Shown: positions 1 through 6,710, counted from the stretch's first letter. The stretch is 6,895 bases of DNA from an uncultured Lachnospiraceae bacterium (GCA_958422845.1 CATZPU010000061.1:1-6895); one strand, 5' to 3'. Numbers and translations are program-made. The notes: generated by a model not told the origin, from the sequence alone.

Positions 1-1355
1 CGGGCGTTGTTGCAGGTCTGTCTCTTCTGATCTATGTGGGACTGACGCTGGTGAGCCTGAATGCGTTCGATCTGACGCTGACACTTCCGGGTATCGCAGG
101 TATTATCCTGACGATCGGTATGGCCGTGGACGCGAACGTCATTATCTACGCACGTATCCGCGAGGAGATCGCGGCAGGAAAGTCGGTGAAGCTGGCGATA
201 AAGACAGGTTTCCAGAAAGCGCTTTCCGCAATTCTTGACGGAAATATCACGACACTTATCGCAGCGTTCGTGCTGAACCTGATGGGAACGGGAAGCGTAA
301 AGGGATTCGCCCAGACATTGGCGCTTGGTATCGTTCTGTCTATGATCACTGCGCTTGTCATCTCACGTCTGATCGTTATGGCTTTGTATGAGCTTGGCTT
401 CAAGGACGCGAAGTATTACGGCAAGGCAAAGCAGACGAAGATGATCAATTTCATCGGTAAAAAACATATTTTCTTCGTTGTTTCTATCGTGATGATCCTT
501 GCGGGACCGATCTTTATGGGAATCAACTCCGCAGCAGGAAAGGGAGCGCTCAACCTGAGCATGGACTTCAAGGGAGGTACTTCTACAAGCGTTATTTTCA
601 ACGACGATCTGACGATCGCAGAGCTTGATGCCGATGTGAAACCGATCATCATGAAGGTGACGGGCGATGCGGAGATCCAGACGCAGAAGGTAGCCGGATC
701 AAACGAAGTATTTATCAAGACGCGCGTACTTACGCTGGATGAGCGTGAAGAGGTATCGCAGGCGCTTCAGGACGCATACGGCATCGACAAGAAGGCGATC
801 AACTTCGAGACGATCTCCTCTACAGTCAGCAGCGAGATGCGTCAGGATGCAGTCACAGCCGTTTTGATTGCAGCGCTTTGTATGCTCGTATATATTTGGT
901 TCCGGTTTAAGGATATCCGTTTTGCAGGCAGCGCCGTTCTTGCGCTTTTGCACGATGTACTTATCGTATTTGCATGCTATGCGGCTGTCCGCATTTCGGT
1001 GGGAAATACCTTTATTGCCTGCATGCTGACGATCGTAGGATATTCGATCAACGCAACGATCGTTATCTTTGACCGCATCAGAGAGAATCAGAAGCTGATG
1101 GGTAAGGCTTCTCTGGCAGATATCGTCAATACAAGTATCACACAGACGCTTACGAGAAGTATCTATACATCCTTTACGACATTTATTACGATCGCAGTGC
1201 TGTATGTACTCGGTGTAGCTACCATTAAGGAATTTGCACTTCCGATGATCGTAGGTATCGTGGCGGGAGGATATTCGTCCGTATGTATCACAGGAGCGTT
1301 GTGGTACGTTATGAAAGGACGTACAAAAAAGGCTGAGGCATACGTTTTGCCATAA
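1..1355 (+). CDS. secDF: Protein translocase subunit SecDF (fused), 3' part
   Basis: This is the C-terminal half of a fused SecD-SecF membrane protein, which uses the proton gradient to help the SecYEG channel release exported proteins. The reading frame is open from the left edge (first full codon at base 3), so the start lies outside the window; an internal GTG at 36 is not a real start. The SecD part shows the signature LPGIAGI followed by VDANVIIYARIREE, then the last SecD membrane helices. A short linker (around GKAKQTK) leads into SecF: first helix at about 470-525, the periplasmic domain with MDFKGGTS at about 565-590, then five more helices from about 850 to 1320, including YSINATIVIFDRIREN. 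The SecD transport Asp (codon 129-131) and the SecF Arg (codon 1155-1157) are kept, but the SecF position that is usually Asp is Ala (codon 1053-1055). It ends with a short cytoplasmic basic tail. Family identity is very secure. Confidence 0.95.
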   Translation, partial: GVVAGLSLLIYVGLTLVSLNAFDLTLTLPGIAGIILTIGMAVDANVIIYARIREEIAAGKSVKLAIKTGFQKALSAILDGNITTLIAAFVLNLMGTGSVKGFAQTLALGIVLSMITALVISRLIVMALYELGFKDAKYYGKAKQTKMINFIGKKHIFFVVSIVMILAGPIFMGINSAAGKGALNLSMDFKGGTSTSVIFNDDLTIAELDADVKPIIMKVTGDAEIQTQKVAGSNEVFIKTRVLTLDEREEVSQALQDAYGIDKKAINFETISSTVSSEMRQDAVTAVLIAALCMLVYIWFRFKDIRFAGSAVLALLHDVLIVFACYAAVRISVGNTFIACMLTIVGYSINATIVIFDRIRENQKLMGKASLADIVNTSITQTLTRSIYTSFTTFITIAVLYVLGVATIKEFALPMIVGIVAGGYSSVCITGALWYVMKGRTKKAEAYVLP

Positions 1356-1394
1356 AGCACAGAGTATGAAACGTAACTGACTGGTTACTGAGTG

Positions 1395-1461
1395 AAAAAC
1401 TGTCCGGATCGTCTGCTTCCGGAAGCCGGAGGGCTTTTGGGGCAGCGTTCGGGCAGTTTTT
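1395..1461 (+). terminator. Long hairpin between secDF and recJ, probable terminator or leader structure
   Basis: The 5' arm at 1395-1406 (AAAAACTGTCCG) pairs with 1450-1461 (CGGGCAGTTTTT plus the preceding C) over 12 consecutive positions with one G-U pair. The pairing continues inward through GATCG/CGTTC with a mismatch or bulge, then CTGC/GCAG at 1413-1416 and 1442-1445, around a GC-rich core. The 3' arm ends in five T, as in an intrinsic terminator for secDF. The structure stops only 21 nt before the recJ ATG, which leaves almost no room for a separate recJ promoter, so it may instead act as a partial terminator or attenuator that allows some readthrough into recJ. The fold was drawn by eye. 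Confidence 0.6.
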
Positions 1462-1482
1462 GTGTTATAGGAAAGGACTTGT

Positions 1483-3381
1483 ATGAGAAAGAAGAAAGAA
1501 AAGTGGTTCGTTGCGGCAAAACGGGCCGATTTTGAACAGATAGCAAAAAAGTTTTCCATCGATCCTGTGACGGCGCGGCTGATCCGAAACCGCGACGTTG
1601 TGGGAGACGAACAGATGGAGTCGTACTTAAACGGCGGAATGGAATCACTCTGTGATCCGAAGCTGATGAAAGGATGTTCGGAGTCGGCAAAGCTCCTTGC
1701 GAAAAAAATTCGGGAGGGCAAAAAAATCCGTATTATCGGAGATTACGATATTGACGGAGTCAATGCGACGTATATTTTGTACCGCGGGATCATGCAATGC
1801 GGAGGAAACGTTGATTTTGAGATACCGGACCGTATGAAGGACGGATACGGATTGAATATCCAGTTGATCGAGCTGGCTCTCGCAGAAGAGGTTGACACTG
1901 TGATCACCTGCGACAACGGGATCGCTGCGCTTGATGAGATCGCATATGCGCGGGAAAAGGGGATGACAGTGATCGTCACGGATCACCATGAGCCCCGATA
2001 CGAAGCGTGCGAGGAAGAGTTGGCAGTGACAGAAGCGTCAGAGGAAGGAGTAAAAACGCGAAAAGCGACAGAGCGACATGCGAAAAACAGCAGATTGGAA
2101 GAGAGAAAAGCAGAAGATGGGAATATCGGGACGAGAAATTTAGTGCGCAGATACCTTCTGCCGGACGCAGATGTTCTCGTCAACCCGAAACAGGAAGATT
2201 GCGGCTATCCTTATAAAAAGCTGTGCGGAGCAGCAGTGGCGTGGAAGGTGATCTGCTGTCTGTTTGAGGTGTGCCACGTTCCGTTTGAGCAGGCAGAAGA
2301 GCTTCTTCCGTTCACCGCATTCGCAACGGTCGGTGATGTGATGGAGCTTGACGGAGAAAACCGTATTCTTGTGAAAGAGGGACTGAAAAGGCTGCCGCAT
2401 ACGAAAAACTGCGGACTTCGTGCCCTTGTCGCTGCGAACGAATTGGATATAACAGGTATTTCATCTTATCATATCGGATTTGTGCTCGGTCCCTGTATCA
2501 ATGCGAGCGGGCGGCTCGATACGGCGAAACGTTCTATGCGTCTTTTGCTTGCAGAGGATCCGATGGAAGCAAAAAAACTGGCAGAGGAGTTAAAAGAGCT
2601 GAACGATGAGCGAAAGACACTGACGTTGGAGGCGGTATCGGAGGCGTGTGAGCTGATCGATACGGGCGTATATGACCGCGACCGCGTGTTCGTTATTTAT
2701 CTGCCGTCCTGTCATGAGAGTATCGCAGGGATCGTAGCGGGAAGGCTGCGCGAGCGATATGGAAAGCCGACGTTTGTAGTGACGGATTCTAAGGACGGCG
2801 CAAAAGGCTCAGGCCGTTCCATAGAAGCGTACTCGATGTTTGACGAAATGGTAAAGTGCGGCGATGTCTTTACGAAATACGGCGGTCATCCGATGGCGGC
2901 AGGCTTTTCACTGGAGAAAAGCCGTATTGATGAGATGCGCACGCGGCTGAATGAGAACTGTACTTTAAGTGAAGACGATATGGTGGAGAAAGTCACGATC
3001 GACGTGCCGATGCCGCTTGACTACATAAACGAGTCTCTGATCGACGAGCTGTCTCTGCTTGAGCCGTTCGGACGGGGAAATGAGAAGCCGCTCTTTGCGG
3101 AGGCGCACCTTTCTCTGCTTGGCGCGCGAATTCTAGGAAAAAATGCAAACGTCGTTAAGCTGCGTGTGATGAACCGCGCAGGTTGTGTGATGGACGCTAT
3201 GTATTTTGGCGATCCGGAGGAGCTGCGCGAATATCTTGCAGAAAAATATGACCGGACGAAGGTGCAGGAGCTTTTCTGGGGACGCGGATCGGAGATGGAG
3301 TTGGATATCGCGTATTATCCGTCTGTGAATGAATATATGGGAAGAAAAACACTTCAGATCGTAATAAAGAATTATAAGTAA
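1483..3381 (+). CDS. recJ: Single-stranded-DNA-specific exonuclease RecJ
   Basis: RecJ degrades single-stranded DNA 5' to 3' in the cytoplasm and works in recombinational repair, base excision and mismatch repair. The 632-residue product has all the expected blocks: DHH motif I GDYDIDG (D87, D89, D91), DGYG, CDNG at 143-146, the name-giving DHH at 167-169, VNPK near 233-236, GPCINASGR at 336-344, then a DHHA1 domain with HESIAGIVAGR from 411, GSGRS at 442-446 and GGHPMAAG at 467-474. The C-terminal OB-fold region begins with LEPFGRGNEKP at about 526 and runs to the end. The metal-binding residues look intact, so an active enzyme is expected. The start is supported by the Shine-Dalgarno AGGAAAGGA just upstream and by the WFVAAKRADFEQIAKKF N-terminus, which is typical of the family. 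The odd point is a charged insert at residues about 175-222 between DHH and VNPK. It follows secDF on the same strand, a common order in Clostridia. Confidence 0.96.
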   Translation: MRKKKEKWFVAAKRADFEQIAKKFSIDPVTARLIRNRDVVGDEQMESYLNGGMESLCDPKLMKGCSESAKLLAKKIREGKKIRIIGDYDIDGVNATYILYRGIMQCGGNVDFEIPDRMKDGYGLNIQLIELALAEEVDTVITCDNGIAALDEIAYAREKGMTVIVTDHHEPRYEACEEELAVTEASEEGVKTRKATERHAKNSRLEERKAEDGNIGTRNLVRRYLLPDADVLVNPKQEDCGYPYKKLCGAAVAWKVICCLFEVCHVPFEQAEELLPFTAFATVGDVMELDGENRILVKEGLKRLPHTKNCGLRALVAANELDITGISSYHIGFVLGPCINASGRLDTAKRSMRLLLAEDPMEAKKLAEELKELNDERKTLTLEAVSEACELIDTGVYDRDRVFVIYLPSCHESIAGIVAGRLRERYGKPTFVVTDSKDGAKGSGRSIEAYSMFDEMVKCGDVFTKYGGHPMAAGFSLEKSRIDEMRTRLNENCTLSEDDMVEKVTIDVPMPLDYINESLIDELSLLEPFGRGNEKPLFAEAHLSLLGARILGKNANVVKLRVMNRAGCVMDAMYFGDPEELREYLAEKYDRTKVQELFWGRGSEMELDIAYYPSVNEYMGRKTLQIVIKNYK

Positions 3382-3430
3382 CAGCACAGTCATTAAGCGG
3401 CTGCGCCGGTCGTACGGATGGTTCCGATAG

Positions 3431-3459
3431 TTGCCTAACACTTTTATTCATGGTACAAT
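3431..3459 (+). promoter_or_regulatory. Sigma-A-type promoter for the ATPase-nuclease gene
   Basis: A -35 box TTGCCT (3431-3436) is followed after 17 bp by a -10 box TACAAT (3454-3459). TGG directly precedes the -10 box, giving an extended -10 (TGn). Transcription would start near 3466, about 40 nt ahead of the coding start. This suggests the downstream gene is transcribed on its own rather than only by readthrough from recJ. The 3382-3430 stretch before it holds only two small 4-bp hairpins with no T-run, so no clear recJ terminator is seen. Confidence 0.7.
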
Positions 3460-3506
3460 AAGAAATACTGAGAAGCTTTTGGGGATACAGACATGAAGGA
3501 AAGGAA

Positions 3507-5129
3507 ATGTGTATGGGGATTTATGTGAACAGTAAAACAGCGTATACCTTATACAGAAGTGAGACAGAAAAGCCGTATTTTGTAGATAAAACAAAAATGC
3601 TCGAAGAATTATTTCCTCTGGTACAGACCGGAAATAATCATGTCTGTATTACCAGACCGAGGCGTTTTGGAAAAACGGTAGCGGCAAATATGATCGCAGC
3701 CTTTTTTTCAAAGGGCTGTAATGCCGGAGATATTTTTGATACACTCCGAATTGCAGAGTCAGATGGATATGAGGAATACAGGAATCGGTTTCCGGTTATC
3801 CATATTTCTTTTCATGAACTGGACAGAGCATGCAGTTCTTATGGGGATTATATCGGGCGCATTGAAAAACGGCTGATTCGGGACATTAGAAAAGAATATC
3901 CGGAAGCAGATATTGAGGAGACAGACAGTGCGGCGGATACGCTTTTAGATCTGTATGCGCAGGAAGAAGAGGCAAGATTTGTCTTTGTTTTTGATGAATG
4001 GGATTTTATTTTCCATCAGAATTTTATTACGGAACAGGATAAGAAAGAATATCTTTTGTTTTTGCGGAATCTTTTAAAGGACAGACCGTATGTGCGGCTT
4101 GCCTATATGACGGGGATTCTTCCGATCGCAAAGTACAGCAGCGGATCGGAACTGAATATGTTCAGTGAATTTACCATGGCTTCCGAGGAGCGGTTTTCTG
4201 AATATTTCGGGTTTACAGAACAGGAAGTTGATCTGCTGTTTGAACGTTATCAGAAACAAAAAAAGCAGCCGGAGCAGGTGACAAGAGAAGGACTGAAGAG
4301 CTGGTATGACGGATACCATACGAAAGCAGGAGAGCGGCTTTATAATCCGCGATCCGTGGTGCTGTCTTTATCAAACAATAATTTGGGAAATTACTGGACC
4401 AGTTCAGGACCTTACGATGAGATATTCTATTATATTCAAAATAATGTGGATGCCGTGCGGGATGATCTGGTTTTGATGGTATCAGGGACGGCGGTTCCGG
4501 CTAAGATATGGGAGTATGCGGCAACAGCACAGGAGTTAAAGACAAAGGAACAGATTTTATCGGCAATGGTGGTTTATGGATTTTTAAGCTATGAAAACGG
4601 GATGGTCTCTATTCCGAATAAAGAATTGATGGACCAGTTTGCGGATATGCTGAAACGGGAAGCATCCTTTGGCTACGTATACCGGCTGGCAAAGGGATCA
4701 GAAAAAATGCTTCAGGCGACTCTTCTGGGAGATACGAAGACAATGGAGCAAATTTTAGAACAGACACATGATATGGAAACGCCGATTCTTTCCTATAATC
4801 ATGAAACGGAATTAAGTGCAGTGGTAAATCTTGCCTATTTATCTGCAAGAGATTACTACCGCGTAGAGCGGGAAGAAAAGGCGGGAAAAGGATTTGTAGA
4901 TTTTATTTTTTATCCGGAAATGCCGTCGGCAAAAGATGGGATTATTCTGGAACTGAAAGTAGATCACTCGCCGGAAGAAGCGATCGCGCAGATTCGTGAA
5001 AAGAATTACGCGGTTCGTTTTGATGGGAAAATATTGCCAAACGGCAGAATTCTTTTGGTCGGAATCAGTTATGACAGAGAAAAAAAGATACATCACTGTA
5101 AAGTAGAGGAATTAAAACAATATAGTTAA
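3507..5129 (+). CDS. AAA-ATPase-like / PD-(D/E)XK nuclease-like fusion protein
   Basis: This 540-residue protein matches in layout the AAA-ATPase-like (PF09820-type) family with a C-terminal PD-(D/E)XK nuclease-superfamily domain (PF08011/DUF1703-type), common in Clostridia and Bacteroidetes and of unproven role. Visible marks are the N-terminal YFVDKT (24-29), a Walker A variant RPRRFGKT (50-57), a Walker B FVFVFDEWD (158-166), a conserved TGILPIAKYSSGSELN block (202-217), and near the C-terminus E435, D465 in GFVDF, and E482-x-K484 in LELKV, then Q495. The D-x16-E-x-K pattern suggests the nuclease site is intact. The start is uncertain: ATG 3507 or ATG 3513. The second gives MGIYVNS, closer to how relatives begin, and lies 8 nt after AGG at 3502-3504; the first lies only 2 nt after it, though 6 nt after AAGGA at 3496-3500. 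The gene is visibly more A+T-rich than recJ (20/60 GC at 4381-4440 against 36/60 at 3061-3120) and uses many AGA codons, hinting at transfer. It stands alone with its own promoter. ATP hydrolysis and nuclease activity are inferred. Confidence 0.88.
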   Translation: MCMGIYVNSKTAYTLYRSETEKPYFVDKTKMLEELFPLVQTGNNHVCITRPRRFGKTVAANMIAAFFSKGCNAGDIFDTLRIAESDGYEEYRNRFPVIHISFHELDRACSSYGDYIGRIEKRLIRDIRKEYPEADIEETDSAADTLLDLYAQEEEARFVFVFDEWDFIFHQNFITEQDKKEYLLFLRNLLKDRPYVRLAYMTGILPIAKYSSGSELNMFSEFTMASEERFSEYFGFTEQEVDLLFERYQKQKKQPEQVTREGLKSWYDGYHTKAGERLYNPRSVVLSLSNNNLGNYWTSSGPYDEIFYYIQNNVDAVRDDLVLMVSGTAVPAKIWEYAATAQELKTKEQILSAMVVYGFLSYENGMVSIPNKELMDQFADMLKREASFGYVYRLAKGSEKMLQATLLGDTKTMEQILEQTHDMETPILSYNHETELSAVVNLAYLSARDYYRVEREEKAGKGFVDFIFYPEMPSAKDGIILELKVDHSPEEAIAQIREKNYAVRFDGKILPNGRILLVGISYDREKKIHHCKVEELKQYS

Positions 5130-5150
5130 GAAAGTATGGAAGAAAAAAGC

Positions 5151-5232
5151 AAAGAGGGTGTTGCAGAATACATCCGGCGGTATCCTTTCGGGTGATTTTC
5201 CACCGGAAGCAGTATTTTACAACACCCTCTTT
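5151..5232. terminator. 82-nt near-perfect inverted repeat, probable bidirectional terminator or palindromic repeat element
   Basis: The outer arms AAAGAGGGTGTTG (5151-5163) and CAACACCCTCTTT (5220-5232) are perfect 13-bp inverted repeats. After one C/A mismatch they continue with AGAATAC (5165-5171) against GTATTTT (5212-5218, one G-U pair). An inner hairpin TCCGG-C-GG (5173-5180) pairs with CC-A-CCGGA (5200-5207) with one mismatch around a 19-nt loop. On the minus strand the stem follows the secreted-protein stop by 18 nt and is followed by a T-rich run (complement of 5143-5148), a good terminator for that gene. On the plus strand the T-run is short (TTT), so termination of the ATPase-nuclease transcript is less certain. 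The length is more than a plain terminator needs, so it could also be a dispersed palindromic or MITE-like repeat. No target-site duplication was seen. Confidence 0.8.
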
Positions 5233-5250
5233 CACTGGTATATTTGCTCA

Positions 5251-5742
5251 TCAAAATTTCAGATGAGAAAAGTAAGCCTTATCCTTTGTGGAAAGCTTTC
5301 TTTTATATTTGAGCGTCACGGATTCATCCCAGTAAAAGCGGTTGAACTTGGATGATTTTTTGACTTTCATTTTTACCTGTACCTTATTTTTAGAAAAGAA
5401 CAGGGAACCGGTACCCTTATTTCCCCAACTGTCCTCCCATTTGAACTTTGCGACCTTGTTCTTTTTCAGTGGGGCAGTGATCGTATTCGTCTGATAAAGC
5501 GGCGAGCCATTGATGCCGTAATGCTCGACGACGAAAGATACCTTCTTTTTTGTGAGCTTCGTAACGACGAGGGAGGTCGTGGGCTTTCTTTTTGCTCCGG
5601 ATGCCCAGGGACCGCTTACTTTGTATGATTTCTGGTAAACACCGGTACGCGCTTTTGACGCTGCCTGTGCGTTCAGAGGCAGAGCGCAGATCATTACAAG
5701 CAGGAGAAGAAAGAGATTCAGGTGTTTTTTTGCTGTTTTCAT
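5251..5742 (-). CDS. Small, very basic secreted protein of unknown function
   Basis: The 163-residue product has a clear Sec signal peptide: a basic start (K2, K5, K6), a hydrophobic core at about 8-22 (LNLFLLLLVMICALP) and a likely cut after AQA at residue 27. The cysteine at 19 does not sit in a lipobox, so it is probably a released or wall-associated protein and not a lipoprotein. The mature part has about 32 Lys/Arg and only 6 Asp/Glu, hence a strong positive charge, and no cysteine. It alternates short beta-type strands with turns (TTSLVVTKL, KVSFVVEHYG, KVAKFKWEDSWGNKGTGSLFF, KVQVKMKVKK, SVTLKYKRK), which suggests a small beta-barrel or sandwich, loosely like lipocalin-type secreted proteins; that is inference. 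The start is fixed by a perfect AAAGGAGG (5749-5756) 6 nt upstream. It lies 37 nt downstream of the PHP gene, so the two are probably co-transcribed. I do not recognise a family with certainty. Confidence 0.85.
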   Translation of the reverse strand: MKTAKKHLNLFLLLLVMICALPLNAQAASKARTGVYQKSYKVSGPWASGAKRKPTTSLVVTKLTKKKVSFVVEHYGINGSPLYQTNTITAPLKKNKVAKFKWEDSWGNKGTGSLFFSKNKVQVKMKVKKSSKFNRFYWDESVTLKYKRKLSTKDKAYFSHLKF

Positions 5743-5779
5743 GAAAAACCTCCTTTAAAATGAAAATAGGTTGATAAAA

Positions 5780-6592
5780 TTACAGAAGAATCTGCTGCGG
5801 GCGTCTTTGTTTGAAAATTGTGTAGCTGCAAAAACCAAGTGAGGAAAGGATTTCGTGCGCCTTTTTGAAATCAAAACAAAGATGCTGCGGAGCGTGTGCG
5901 TCTGAGCCGATCGTGATAAGCTCTCCGCCAAGCTCTTTGTATCTGCGCAGGACGTCCGTACAGGGATTCGGTTCTCCGAGACCGTATTTCAGCCCGCCGG
6001 TATTGATCTCCAGACATTTGCCGTTATCAATGAGAAAGCGAAGAACGGGATCGATCACATCTGCATATTTCTCATAGGAGTAAAAGAGATTGCGGTTCGG
6101 ACCGTAGCGCACGATAAAGTCAAGGTGTCCGAGCGTGTCAAAAGATTCCGGAGCCATCTGCTTAAGCCCTTCATACTGCTCCCTGAAAAAATCAGCGTAG
6201 CAGTCCTCCTCTTTTCTGCCTGCAAAGCAGCCGCCGTAATAGGGATCTTCCCCGTACAGAAGATGGCAGGAGGCAATAATAAAGTCGAAGGGATACGTAT
6301 CTGCGAGACGCATAAGCTGCGGGGCAAGGTGCTTCTGGATTCCGAATTCCATGCCCGTACCGATCCACAGTCTGTCACGGTATTGCTCTTTCAGCTTTTC
6401 AAGCGACGGGAAATACGCATCAAAATCAAGCTCGAAACATTCCTCGACCGGAGGATAGTCAGGATCATGGTGCTCCGTAAAACAAAGCCCGTCCAGTCCG
6501 AGCGCGAGGGCGCGTTCCGCCATTCGCTGCGCAGACGTATCGCTGTCGCCGGAAAAGTCCGAATGAAGATGAAAGTCGTATCTGATTCCCAT
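5780..6592 (-). CDS. PHP-domain phosphoesterase, histidinol-phosphatase (HisJ/HisK)-like
   Basis: The 270-residue protein is a complete PHP-fold metal-dependent phosphoesterase. Ligand motifs are all present: HLH (H8, H10), TEHHD (E40, H41, H42), the glutamate E82 in TGMEFG, H110 in ASCH, H156 in GHLD, and the C-terminal SDAH (D231, H233) in ITIGSDAHAP. The length and the LEINTGGL block (194-201) fit the histidinol-phosphatase branch, whose known reaction is hydrolysis of L-histidinol phosphate in histidine synthesis. No other his gene is present here, and many stand-alone PHP proteins carry this label without proof, so the substrate is open. The frame stays open upstream to an ATG at 6664, but the true start is ATG at 6592: it has AAAGGAGG 7 nt upstream and gives MGIRYDFHLHSDFSGDS, the normal beginning for this family. 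The extra 24 residues would be hydrophobic and AT-rich leader DNA. Confidence 0.9.
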   Translation of the reverse strand: MGIRYDFHLHSDFSGDSDTSAQRMAERALALGLDGLCFTEHHDPDYPPVEECFELDFDAYFPSLEKLKEQYRDRLWIGTGMEFGIQKHLAPQLMRLADTYPFDFIIASCHLLYGEDPYYGGCFAGRKEEDCYADFFREQYEGLKQMAPESFDTLGHLDFIVRYGPNRNLFYSYEKYADVIDPVLRFLIDNGKCLEINTGGLKYGLGEPNPCTDVLRRYKELGGELITIGSDAHAPQHLCFDFKKAHEILSSLGFCSYTIFKQRRPQQILL

Positions 6593-6599
6593 ATGTGTT

Positions 6600-6607
6600 C
6601 CTCCTTT
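6600..6607 (-). promoter_or_regulatory. Shine-Dalgarno that decides the PHP gene start
   Basis: On the minus strand the sequence AAAGGAGG lies 7 nt before the ATG at 6592. It supports this start over the in-frame ATG at 6664, which has no comparable site and would add a non-homologous N-terminus. Confidence 0.85.
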
Positions 6608-6613
6608 AAGAAC

Positions 6614-6642
6614 ATCATATCGGATATAAAATAAAAAGTCTA
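6614..6642 (-). promoter_or_regulatory. Possible promoter for the PHP / secreted-protein unit
   Basis: Read on the minus strand, TAGACT (6637-6642, 4 of 6 to consensus) is followed after 17 bp by TATGAT (6614-6619, 5 of 6). Transcription would start near 6607, at the edge of the Shine-Dalgarno, giving an unusually short leader of about 15 nt. A different start within this very AT-rich stretch is possible. Confidence 0.4.
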
Positions 6643-6672
6643 TAAATTTTTGGAAGAAAATCATATTACTAC

Positions 6673-6701
6673 TTGAATTTTTGGGATAAATTAGTTAGAA
6701 T
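6673..6701 (+). promoter_or_regulatory. Sigma-A-type promoter for gap
   Basis: TTGAAT (6673-6678) and TAGAAT (6696-6701) are spaced by exactly 17 bp. The predicted start is near 6708, giving a leader of about 78 nt before the gap ATG. It faces away from the PHP gene, so the 6593-6785 interval is a divergent promoter region. Confidence 0.7.
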
Positions 6702-6710
6702 AATAGACAG

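Noticed and set aside
699..1721. A 340-codon open frame on the minus strand across the secDF-recJ junction
   Set aside because: It runs antisense to two clearly conserved genes, has no good ribosome binding site or recognisable domain, and its protein is rich in Cys, His and Arg in the way antisense frames often are.
3382..3430. A recJ terminator in the downstream gap
   Set aside because: Only two 4-bp hairpins (CGGC/GCCG and CGGA/TCCG) are present, and neither is followed by a T-run.
3493..3528. An 11-codon upstream frame (ATG 3493 to TGA 3526-3528) overlapping the start of the ATPase-nuclease gene
   Set aside because: It could be a leader peptide, but such short frames arise by chance, its ribosome binding site is weak, and nothing in its sequence suggests attenuation.
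5158..5355. A 65-codon plus-strand frame starting inside the 82-nt palindrome
   Set aside because: It lies on the stem-loop and then antisense to the secreted-protein gene, without a convincing start.
6125..6634. A 169-codon plus-strand frame antisense to the PHP gene
   Set aside because: The minus-strand gene has all PHP metal ligands and a strong start; the plus frame shows no family features.
6593..6664. A 24-residue N-terminal extension of the PHP protein from ATG 6664
   Set aside because: There is no Shine-Dalgarno at that ATG, the region overlaps the probable promoter, and the shorter form has the typical family start and a perfect ribosome binding site.
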